A stretch of DNA of 64,000 bases, taken from Cocos nucifera. Taxonomy: Eukaryota; Streptophyta; Magnoliopsida; Arecales; Arecaceae. The notes beneath the pieces were generated by a model. That model did not search any database. It was not told the DNA's origin and worked only from the letters and a program-made list of their open reading frames with translations. A program made the translations under genes and the position numbers. The stretch spans positions 1,606,906 through 1,670,905 of the forward strand of contig QRFJ01000381.1 of assembly GCA_006176705.1 (NCBI GenBank), read 5' to 3'. Positions 54,891-64,000 of the stretch are shown piece after piece; the first letter of the stretch is position 1; each line of letters opens with the position of its first letter.

Positions 54891-55601
54891 TCAAATTTTT
54901 TCTGAATTTGCATCAATCCGGCACCTCGATACCATAAATCCTAAAAACTTTTCAGAGGTCACACCAAAGGCGCATTTAGTCGGGTTCAGCTTCATCTTGT
55001 GCTTTTCGAGTGCGCTGCAGATCTCTTCGAGATCGACAAGGTGGTTTATAGAAGTTCGGCTTTTGATGAGCATGTCATCCACGTATACCTCCATGTTGCG
55101 GCCGATCTGCTCTTTAAAGATCTTGTTGATCAGATGGTATGTTGCCCCTACGTTCTTAAGTTCAAAGGGCATAACCCTATAACAATAAAGACCACGGTTA
55201 GTTACAAAAGTAGTTTTCTCTTGATCCTTCGGTGCCATCCATATCTGGTTGTAATCGAAGAAGGCATTCATGAAGGTGAGGAGCTCGTGGCTCGAGATTG
55301 CATTTATCAGTTGATCAATCCTGGATAGTGGATGACTGTCTTTTGGACAGATCTTGTTTAGCTTCTTAAAGTCGATGCACATCCTCCACTTGCCATTGGC
55401 TTTCTTGACCAAAATAATATTTGAAATCCAAGATGGATAGCTGATTTCTTGGATAAATCCGACGTTGAGAAGCTTGTCGACATCTTCTGCTATTATCTTC
55501 TGCCTTTCTGGTGCATGGCCCCGAACTCTTTCTTTCACTGGTCGATATTTGGGGTCAATGGCCAACCGATGTTTCATAATTTCGACATCAATCCTAGGCA
55601 T
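54891..55601 (-). pseudogene. Gypsy reverse transcriptase
   Basis: An open stretch of 236 codons with YRPVKERVRGHAPERQ, FIQEISYPSWISNIILVKKA, WRMCIDFKKLNKICPKDSHP, MPFELKNVGATY and the catalytic MEVYVDDMLIKS. The polymerase motif is intact although the flanking domains are broken. Confidence 0.92.
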
Positions 55602-55655
55602 ATCTATCGAAACCTAGGCGAAGACGTCAGCATTCCTCCGTAAGAAGGCGATGAG

Positions 55656-56378
55656 CTACTCCCAAACTTCATCTTTCAGATTGAAGCCAATTTGCATTGT
55701 ATGTTCTGCATTTTCGTCATTCAGAAGGATGGTCACAAGATCTTCTAAGGGCTTGTCCCATTCTTCGGCAAAGTCATCATGGACATCTAGTCCGTCAACA
55801 GGATAAGGGTCGAACTGTGCTTTCTTTCGTATGACAATTGAGTAGCAGTGCCTTGCCAGAGCTTGATCTTCCTTGACCTCTCCAATCCCGCAACTTATCG
55901 AAAACTTCATCTTCAAATAATAAGTGGACACCATCGTCCAAAGTGCATTTAGACCAGATCAGCCGAGAATAGCATTATAGGCGGACAAAGTTCTTATGAT
56001 TAAAAAATCGACCTATGCCTTAGCCAATTTTGGGCGTTGCCCTACAGTCATAGCTAAAGTTATTATGCCCTCAACTAGTACAGCATTACCAGTGAAGCCT
56101 ATCAATGGAGAGTTCATAGGCTCCAAGTGATTATTGAGTAGGAACATTTTCGAGAAAGCACCATAAAATAATACGTCGATCGAGCTTTTATTATCTATCA
56201 AAATACAGCGTACATCATAGTCAGTAATGTTTAAAGAGATTACAACCGCATCATTGTACGAAAATTGGACTCCTAGAGCATCTACCTCTATGAAGGTTAT
56301 GGGTTCTTCAATTCTCCATCTCTTCATTAATTCCTCGGATCCATTGGCCTTTCCTTGCCGAAGTCCCCCTGAGATCAT
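55656..56378 (-). pseudogene. Gypsy protease region
   Basis: Two open pieces: 56013-56378 with YDVRCILIDNKSSIDVLFYG and 55656-55934 with YYLKMKFSISCGIGEVKEDQ then ARHCYSIVI. The active site, normally D-x-G, reads DNKSS, so the catalytic Gly is replaced. A stop separates the pieces near 55980. Confidence 0.83.
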
Positions 56379-56499
56379 ATTGATGATGTCGAGAGGTGAT
56401 CGATCTTCTTGTTGATCCTTTCTTCTTGTTGATCCTTTCTCTTTGTTGATCCTCCCCCTCGATCAATCTTCCCATCCTTCAGACCGTCGTCGTAGGAAT

Positions 56500-57545
56500 C
56501 GACCTAGTCTGCCTCATTTGATGAGCTCCTCGATCTCATCCTAGAGTTGGATACATTCCTCAGTGTCGTGATCGTGACCATGATGATAAAAGCAGAACTT
56601 GTTAGGATTATACTTGCTGGAGTGAGAGCACATCCTTTTCGATCTCGGTAGTTGCTTTTTGATTTTCATTAGCACTTGAATTTTTAGAGCATTGAGAGGG
56701 ACGTAATTATGAAATCTTCATTAGGAAGAATCCCGCCATGCCCTTCTGTCCGAACTTCTCTGCCTCTAAGCCCGAAGAGGAGTTGGGACTCGCATGCACT
56801 CAGAGAGAGTTCGGAAGTGTGACCGAGCTTCACTCGACTTTTCTTCCTCGACGGGCCTATCCGGTTCGCTGATTCACCGCTTACCAAAGGTTTCATCATC
56901 CTTGGCCTTGAAGGCCTATTTAGCTCGGGCGTAACCTTCAGCCCAAGCCAGCATATCGACAAAGTTCCTGGGGTATTTTTTTTAGAAAGAATAGTAAATC
57001 ATTCTTCTGAAGGCCGCCCTTGAGTGCGATCATGGCAATGGATTGGTTCAAGTTCCAAACCTCTAATGTAGCTGCAGTAAACTAGATGACATAAGCTCGG
57101 ATGAATTTTTTTTCTTTCTACTTGATGGTCATCAGAGAATCCAAATCTCGGCATGGATGTCGGCTGTTGACGAAGTGAGCCATGAACTGATGGCTCATCT
57201 GATCAAAAAAAAGATGGTATCCGATTTAAGTATCGAGTACCAGTTTCTGGTGGCTTCCTTGAGGATGTATGAAAAAGCTCGGTATAAAATAGCATCTGAC
57301 ACACCGTTTGAGAGCTTGAAGTTCGGTGGGATGGATTCCTGCATAATCCTCTGAGAAAAAGAAGGATCAGTGCAAATATTATTACTATGGGGGGGAGTAT
57401 GATGGAGCTCTTCAATCTGTTGGCTCATTTTCTGAAGTCTTTGATTGAGAAGATCTTCACGATCGTTGATCTCTAGAATTTTCTGATGGAATGGGAGTAA
57501 AGCTTCCCCTGGAGTTGAATCATGATTCAAGCTATAGCTCTCCAT
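56500..57545 (-). pseudogene. Gypsy gag
   Basis: The N-terminal piece (57195-57545) contains IPPNFKLSNGVSDAILYRAF and KEATRNWYSILK, a gag core that seems shortened between FKL and VSDAIL compared with relatives. Downstream (56500-56962) is an Arg/Glu-rich region ending in a zinc knuckle-like CFYHHGHDHDTEEC followed by a stop. Confidence 0.8.
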
Positions 57546-57939
57546 CCTCTATTTCTTCTTTTCGAAGGTCATCGGTTGGCTAATCCAAATCGACCATTCT
57601 CTAACTGAATCATAGGATTCTGAAAAAGCCTGCTCCAATCGAATTTGTATTGAAGTCTGTCGATGTATGGCCTACACCGCCTCCGTGAGACCGCGAACTT
57701 GTTGGACCAGCAAGTTGAACTACTCCGCATCCACCATGGCTGCAGATAGAGCTTGAGTTACCGAAGCTGGAGCAAAAATGAATGTATTTGGATGGGATCT
57801 AACTACAGAGGCCGTTGATCGTCAGGTCAAAATTTTTTTAGAAGATATTTTTCTGAGAAAAAATCTAGATCACTGCTGAGCACTCCTTTAAGATCAAAGA
57901 AACCTCAAGAATAGAGGATCCTTTTTCTAGCACTAATTC
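57546..57939 (-). other. Gypsy 5' leader
   Basis: Non-coding sequence between the LTR and gag. A GTGCTAGAAAAAGGATCC stretch directly after the LTR end is the likely primer-binding area, but I could not match it to a tRNA. Confidence 0.55.
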
Positions 57940-59513
57940 TGTTGGTGCAGAATTTGATCGACATCGAATTGAGCTGAAGTTGAGGAAGACGAGATCACCG
58001 TCGGAGATCTACAAAATTAAGTCTCGTCCAGAGTCGGTGGTGGTGGCTTCGGTAGGATCTTTCGACGATCAAGTTAGCTCTTTTGACCAACTAAAATGGA
58101 GTACTCAGGAAAGAGTTCGGCAGAGTTTTGAAAAGAAAAAGAAAGCTTAGGAAAAATATATTTGGAGGATTCCTTTTTATAGACGGAGTTTGTTATTACT
58201 ATCATGATAAATGATAGTTATAATTATCCTGATAAATGCCAATCATAATCGTTCTAATAAATGATAATCATAACTATCCTGATAAATGATAATTATAACT
58301 ATTGAAGCAGAATTTAATTGATGCTGGATCAAGCTGGAGTGGAGAAGGACGAGATTGCCGTCGATGACCTACAAAATAAAGTTTCATCCAGAGTCAGTGG
58401 TGGTGGCTCCGGTAGGATCCTCCGACGATCAAGTCAGCTCTTTTAGCCAACAGAAATGGAGTGCTCAGGAATGAGTTTGGTAGAATTTTAGAGAGAAGAG
58501 GAGAGCTTAGAGGAAACATATCTAAAGGGTCTCTTTTATAGATGGAGCTTGAATGATGGTGACGACCATACCATTTGGTAGCAGGCCACTCGAGGTCGCG
58601 TGGGGTTCGATACGGAGGGAGAGATATCGTCAGGCTGATAGTGGCGATCATGTCATTCGATCGTGGGCTGCATGAGGTTTGTTATGGAGAGAGCAGTGTC
58701 GCCAGACTGATAGTGGCGGCCATGTCATCTGATGGAAGCGTACATTCGGAGTCTGATTGTAAGAGTAATCTAGAAGGAGTTCGGCTCTCAGAGGAGTCCG
58801 AACTGTAGGAGCGATTCAAAAGAAGTTCGGCTCTTGGAGGAGTCCGAACTATAGGTGCGATCAAAAAAGAGTTCGACTTCTGAAGAAATCTGATTGAAAA
58901 AAAATTCTGGAAGAAGTTCGGCTCTTGAAGGAGTCTAACTATAAGAGCAATCTGAAAGAAGTTTGGCTCCTGGAGAGATTCGATTGTAGGAGCGATCTGG
59001 AAGGAGTTCGGCTAGGGCTCGATCACTAAGGAGTTCGACCGGGGCTTAATCACTGAGGGGTTCGGTCGGGGCTCGGCCACTAAGGAGTTTGGAGGGAGTT
59101 CGGCTTTCATAGGAGTTCGACTGAAGGAGAACCTCGGAGGGAGTTCGACTCTTGAAGGAGTCCGACTGCAGGAGCTCGACCGCTAAGGTTCTTCCATGAC
59201 TACTAATTACATTTGGCTCCTGAAGAGATCCGATTATAGAAGTGATCTGAAAGAAGTTCGGCTAGGGCTCGACCACTGAGAAGTTCGATCGGGGCTTGAT
59301 CGTTGAGGGATTCGATCGGAGCTCGACCGTTGAGGAGTTTGGAGGAAGTTCGGCTCTTATAGGAGTCCGATTAAAGGAGAATCTCAGAGGAAGTTCGGCT
59401 CTTAGAGGAGTCTGACTGTAGGGGTTCGACCGCTGAGATTTTTCCATGACTATCGGTTGCATTAGGTTGAGCATCAGACTAGACTTCGACGGGAGTAGGG
59501 TTTATCCCTAGCA
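57940..59513 (-). repeat. 5' LTR of the gypsy element
   Basis: Minus strand TGCTAGGGATAAACCC to GCACCAACA. The low-end segment 57940-58300 is repeated in diverged form at 58303-58560, so the LTR holds a duplication or is chimeric. The 58760-59440 part carries the same minisatellite type as the 3' LTR with fewer units. Confidence 0.75.
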
Positions 59514-59830
59514 ATAGTCCCCCCACTTCCGAGTTTGAAATTCGAAAGAAGGGAGTACCAAAATAGGTGACTATCGAAGTCCTTTTTCGGGCTCTGCATC
59601 CATTGAAATTGAAGCTCGAGGAAGATCTTATCTCCAGCCAAAGTTGACATTAAAGTTGAGGCTCGGGGATCCCATCTCTAGTCGAGGTCTAGGGAGATCT
59701 TATCTTTTGCTGACGTTGCAGTTGAAGCTCGGAGGAGGTCATATCTCCAGCCGAGATTGAAGTTAAAGTTGAGGCTCAAGGGAGATCTTATCTCCAGCCA
59801 AGGTTGAAGTTGAGGCTCGACCACCAACCA
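59514..59830 (-). repeat. Second copy of gypsy 3' internal flank
   Basis: Starts with the purine tract partner (minus strand GTGGGGGGACTAT) and carries GGAGATCTTATCTCC-type units, just as 41213-41510 does. Gypsy internal sequence therefore continues beyond the 5' LTR. Confidence 0.8.
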
Positions 59831-60540
59831 CCTTGATTTAAATTATCAATCTTAATAATTCATCTAAGAATCCCCAATTAGAGGATACCAAAGTAATTCC
59901 TGAACTTATAAAACTATGTAGGATCTTATGGACCCCATACCAAGACCAGGGTGAGAGAGGCTTAGTACTGACGCTAGCGCAAAATGAAAATTAGAGGAAC
60001 TAGGTAGTACTGAGACTAACCACATAAGAAGAACCCACAAGCCAGGAATTAGACTGATACTAGTGTCCAGTTTAAATGCAGATAGAAATAAGGGAAAAGA
60101 GAATAGCAGAGTTTACCCAAGACTTAAAACCTAATGTCCTACTCCCTTCAACCCTAGAAACGGTTCTTCTTAAAAAATCAAAAGGCATGTAATGAAATAT
60201 CAATGGATTTTTAAGCCAGATCACATTAAGTTTACCTCCAGAATTAAAACCGCCTTTTAGCAACATCCATGGCCACCCATTGAATCAACTTAAACTCCTA
60301 AAAACTCGCCATTCATGAAGCATTGTTAAGAAGAACAAATATGAGTATAATCGTAATACAACATGTGGTCTGAGAATGGAATTGATAAAATATATCCAAA
60401 AGATTAACAAAGAGTTATATCGATAAATGGTGTATTAAAAATCAACATTCAAACTTTTCTGAGGATTGGCAATCAAAACCATTGGGAAATTTTGTCAATA
60501 TCCCAATATTCGACACAAGATTAGTGAGCACAGGGGTCTG
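59831..60540. other. Unassigned stretch
   Basis: About 700 bp that matches none of the repeats in this window. A 64-codon minus-strand frame (60072-60266) has no family I recognise. It may be the inner part of the plus-strand LTR element that follows. Confidence 0.4.
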
Positions 60541-61869
60541 GCTGAAGACGGTAAACTTAACGCGTTGTTGGTAGGGCTAACCAATATTTAGTTTTATCGT
60601 AATTTATCGTTTATTTTTTTTGTAGGATAATTTGAATAAGTTTGGAGCGGAGAGCTCAAATTTATAAAAGCAATGTGCTGGACCAAAAAATATATAATAA
60701 ATAAATAAAATAATAAAAAATAAAAATATATATTATACTGAGTTAGGTGTGGTATTCTTTCATTGTTCTTTTATTACATCATTTATTTTTCTGTCTACCA
60801 TTGAGGAACAATGTTCGATTAAGTTGGGCGGGAGAGAAACATAACAAATTTTAAAATTTTAAGTCCTTCAAAAAAGTTGTTAGTGATTAAATTTTAGACT
60901 ACCTGATTATCTTAAGAATCGAATTAAAACTAAGCATTTAAAAAAAAATTGATGCACAGATTAGAGAATCTATGAGAGTATAATGAGGAATCAAGATTAA
61001 GAAAACTTCAATTTAAAGAGTTAAGTCCAAAATTAAAATTTTTTTGGGAAGCATTTCTAATATTTCTTATCTAGATCAAAGAAAAGTCTTACTTTTTATA
61101 GGCTGTGCTAGGGTAATTTTATTACGTTTCTTCGATATAAAAGATTTATTTTAATAAGAATCAGTTGCCAAGACCTTCTCACTGAGTAACCGCGGCCTCT
61201 TTGCCTAAGCAAGCATTGAGTTTCGCATCAAAAGGTGGGAAGGGCAAAGAAGCTCGTTGTAAAGCTAGTCTTAACTCTAGCCTATTTGATTCGTAGCTAG
61301 TAAGCCCGAGGGGTATTCTATACCTAGTGCCCTAAAGCCAACTGGTTTGGGAGTCATTGGCCCAAGACTCGCTACATGGATCAAATAGAAAGTTTAAGGA
61401 GTTAAACACTCAATAGTGGTACAACGTTAAAAAAAAAAAAAGAAAAAAAAGAAAAAAAAAAAAAAAAAAAAAAAAAAGAAACATTTGGTTTCCACCGAGT
61501 AAACCGGGTCCCGTGGCCTTAAGTAAGCAATGATATTCGCCGTCAAAAAGTGGGCAATGTTGAAAATAAAAAAATTAATAAATGAAGGATGAAGTAGCAA
61601 TACACCTGCCTAATATTGAAAGTTTAGACAAATCAGAGATAAAAATGGAAATAATTTAGAAAAAAATCTGAAAAATTTATTGTTCTTACTTAATTTTTTT
61701 ATTGATAAGTTATTAATACCCCAATGATATATCTCATTTAAGCTCTACTGAATATCAATGGCCATTTTGAAAATTGCTTAGGTAAAATTCGAAACTCTAA
61801 AGTTAAAAGGTATTTAAAACTAAATTCTTTCTTTACTCGAGGACGAGCAAAACTTAGAGTTGGGGGTGC
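60541..61869 (+). mobile_element. Internal 3' region of a plus-strand LTR element
   Basis: Ends in the polypurine tract AGTTGGGGG directly before the LTR, preceded by GAGGACGAGCAAAACTTAGAG, a common pre-LTR motif of plant gypsy elements. Two related blocks (GAGTAACCGCGGCCTCTTTG at 61184 and a degenerate copy at 61495) and an A-rich tract at 61430-61480 occur. No protein domain is preserved. Confidence 0.65.
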
Positions 61870-63482
61870 TGATAAGCATCATAAATTCATCAATAAAAGT
61901 ATTAATTTATCAATTAATTGATATTAATTTTTAAGAATTAATAATCAATTATATATATAATTTTTAAAAAAATTCATATTTTTTATTAATTAAAAAATTA
62001 ATTAAAAAATAATAAAAAAATAATAAAAATTAAAAAATAAAATTTTATTATCAATAGAAAGAGCTCATTTTTATGATCACAAACAAAATAAATTCAAAGA
62101 AAAACGAGCTAAAATGAAAAAGATATGAATTTTTAAAATATAAAATAAATAAAAATTAAATAATAAAGAAAACGAGCTCAGCCGACTCCGGGCAAGCCGA
62201 GCCACCAAGCCAGTCGAGCCATCAAGCCGAGCTCAGCCGTATGTAAGCCATCAGATGTCCACGGATCCAGTGGTGGACCCGCAGCCTTCAGCAAATTCCG
62301 GTCAATATCAGAGATTGCCATCGTGTGAACCTAGACTACAGAAATTTTATCGCGGCTCACAAGGGTAATTCAAGTCTTTTCGTCCGACATACAGTCGCGC
62401 TGATGTTCGGTGTGCGGTGCGGCCGGTCCACGCGGTCCATGGAAACAGTTATTGCCCGCGATCGGACGGATGTAGTCGTTTGCGGTCAGGATCGGACGGC
62501 TGTGGTTGCTTCCGAATTTTTATTAGATACAAACATCACACGGATCACCATCGGACCGGAGCGGCTCGATCCAGGCGATGATCCGACGGTCCAGAACACT
62601 GCCGCGGCGTATCAAGAACTCCGAAGCACGATTTGCTGGCCAGATTTCCTCGATCAAGCGCGATCCAACCGGCCAGAATTTAATCCGACCCGATCTGAGC
62701 TATCTGCATCCGATTTTGATTGATTTTTGCCGTTGGATTCCTGTTGAACGGCTGGGATTTTATCAAATTTAGCAGAGTCATATCAGAGCTGTTTTGATTG
62801 AAATTTTATCCAAATTTTTGTATTTTTACCCGATTAACAAAAGGGCTATTAGTCCCATATTGCTTTTAGAAAAAATATCCAGCCTCCTACCTCTATAAAA
62901 AGGACCCCAGGCCATCAGAAATCAATATCTCCGATCAAGGTGAAGCTTTGGTACAGGGCGAGCCAGGCTATGGGTTAAAGCTGCTTCGAAGCAACGGGTG
63001 CGAGAAGAAGAGCCAAGCTTCTACACCATCTTTCTGCCAATGCTGATCCAAAGATCAGAGATCAGGCTATTTTATTCTTTTTTAAATTCCTATGTATTTA
63101 AATTCTAAAATATTTAATTAATAAAAATTTTATTTTTGCATTTTAATTTCTTGCATTTAATTTTTATTATAATTTAATTTTTGCACTTTAATTATTATTT
63201 TTTGCAAGTAGATGCTAAGATCTAATTAGTAGATCTTAGTACCAAGTTTAAACCTCTGCATCTTTTAATTTTCGCTTTTTATTTTCCGACTTCACTTTTG
63301 ATCTCGAAACTCTTCTTTTTTTATTTTATTCTTTTATAAAATCAAAGATTTCAAATCTAAAAACACTACCTTCCCTGTGGATTCGACCCGACTCACTACT
63401 ATCTACGCAATTTTAATGATTTTAAGAAGTCGGATTAAACTGATAAACACGGTGTCTTAACGACAGCATCGCGTACCTATCA
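61870..63482 (+). repeat. 3' LTR (or solo-like LTR) of a plus-strand element
   Basis: Starts TGATAAGCATCATAAATTC after a polypurine tract and ends CGTACCTATCA, giving TGATA...TATCA ends. Near the right end is CCCTGTGGATTCGACCCGAC, frequent near LTR ends of plant gypsy families. No matching 5' LTR is in the window. Confidence 0.72.
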
Positions 63483-64000
63483 TCCACCTTCAACCTCGGC
63501 TGCTGGATATAAGATCTCCTCCGAGCCTCACCTTCAACCTCGACTGTTGGAGATAAGATCTCCCTCGAGCTTCGATAGGAGATAAGATCTCCTGCAATCT
63601 CAGCTGCTGAAGATAAGATCTCCTCCGAGCTCCATCTTCAACCTCGTCTGCTGGAGATAAGATCTCCCCCGAGCCTCGCCTTCAACCTCGACTGTAGGAG
63701 ATGAGATCTTCCCCAAGCTTCAACCTCAGTCAAAGATAAGATCTCTCCCAAGGGACCGAGTCAACCTCGGCTAGAGATAAGATCTCTCTGGAGCGATCGA
63801 GCCAACCTCGACTGCAGGAGACAAGATCTCCCCCGAGCTTCAACCCTTGATCAGAGTAAGATCTCTTCCGAGCAACAAGCCAACCTTGGCTGATAGAGAT
63901 AAATCTTTCCTTATCCGCAAGCTTTCATCGGGCTACTAGAGATAAAATTCTTCCAAGTGACGAGTCAACCTCGGCTGAGGAAGATGTGATTTCCTCCGAG
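63483..64000 (+). repeat. Inverted copy of the palindrome-bearing gypsy array
   Basis: About 10 or more units with CTTCAACCTCGGCTG then GGAGATAAGATCTCC then GAGC, the reverse complement of the arrays at 41213 and 59580. It runs off the right edge. Confidence 0.85.

Larger units (their letters stand above)
39651..59513 (-). mobile_element. Degenerate Ty3/gypsy (Tat-type) retrotransposon, interrupted by a copia element
   Basis: LTRs at 39651-41212 and 57940-59513 flank minus-strand gag, protease, RT, RNase H, extra RNase H and integrase remnants in the order expected for Ty3/gypsy. The second RNase H domain after the RT-RNase H block and the CFYHHGHDHDTEEC gag knuckle point to the Tat lineage (family knowledge). 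Without the copia insertion it is about 9.3 kb. Multiple stops and frameshifts show it is dead. Confidence 0.88.

Noticed and set aside
60072..60266. 64-codon minus-strand frame
   Set aside because: No family recognised; kept only as part of the unassigned stretch.

Overview
This is a plant nuclear window. A single host gene with very long introns fills the left 38 kb, and nested LTR retrotransposons fill most of the right 26 kb. The exons encode a plant PIG-N (GPI ethanolamine phosphate transferase 1). The long TE-filled introns and retroelement style suggest a monocot, perhaps a palm; that placement is inference, since no marker gene is present.

Positions 361-37860, minus strand: PIG-N. 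I placed 17 coding exons with GT-AG junctions. They chain with consistent phase into about 942 codons without a stop. Only the last C-terminal exon(s) lie beyond the left edge. The introns hold the mobile DNA: a solo copia-type LTR (20893-28158) that was itself hit by a decayed hAT transposon (22064-26899), an internally deleted hAT derivative (35348-36366), two long foldback (inverted-repeat) elements (about 9650-10420 and 16625-17340), and several microsatellites. The GC-rich 5' end and presumed promoter lie at 37.3-38.2 kb.

Positions 39651-59513, minus strand: a degenerate Ty3/gypsy element of Tat type with a second, archaeal-like RNase H. A complete but decayed Ty1/copia element (42053-52608) is inserted into its integrase reading frame. 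The copia LTRs are about 2.3 kb and belong to the same family as the solo LTR in the PIG-N intron. The gypsy LTRs carry a 45-bp minisatellite, and the 3' flank of the internal region carries arrays of short palindromic and 115-bp units.

Positions 59514-64000: more gypsy 3' internal sequence beyond the 5' LTR (a tandem LTR-internal-LTR-internal layout), about 700 bp I cannot identify, the 3' part and 3' LTR (61870-63482) of another LTR element on the plus strand, and the gypsy palindromic array again, now inverted, running off the right edge.

Only PIG-N looks functional as host coding sequence. I found no rRNA, tRNA, CRISPR array or clearly new gene system. The most informative signals are structural: a hAT insertion whose empty site can be read from sister LTRs, foldbacks inside a transcribed gene, and the layered repeat arrays of the gypsy family.
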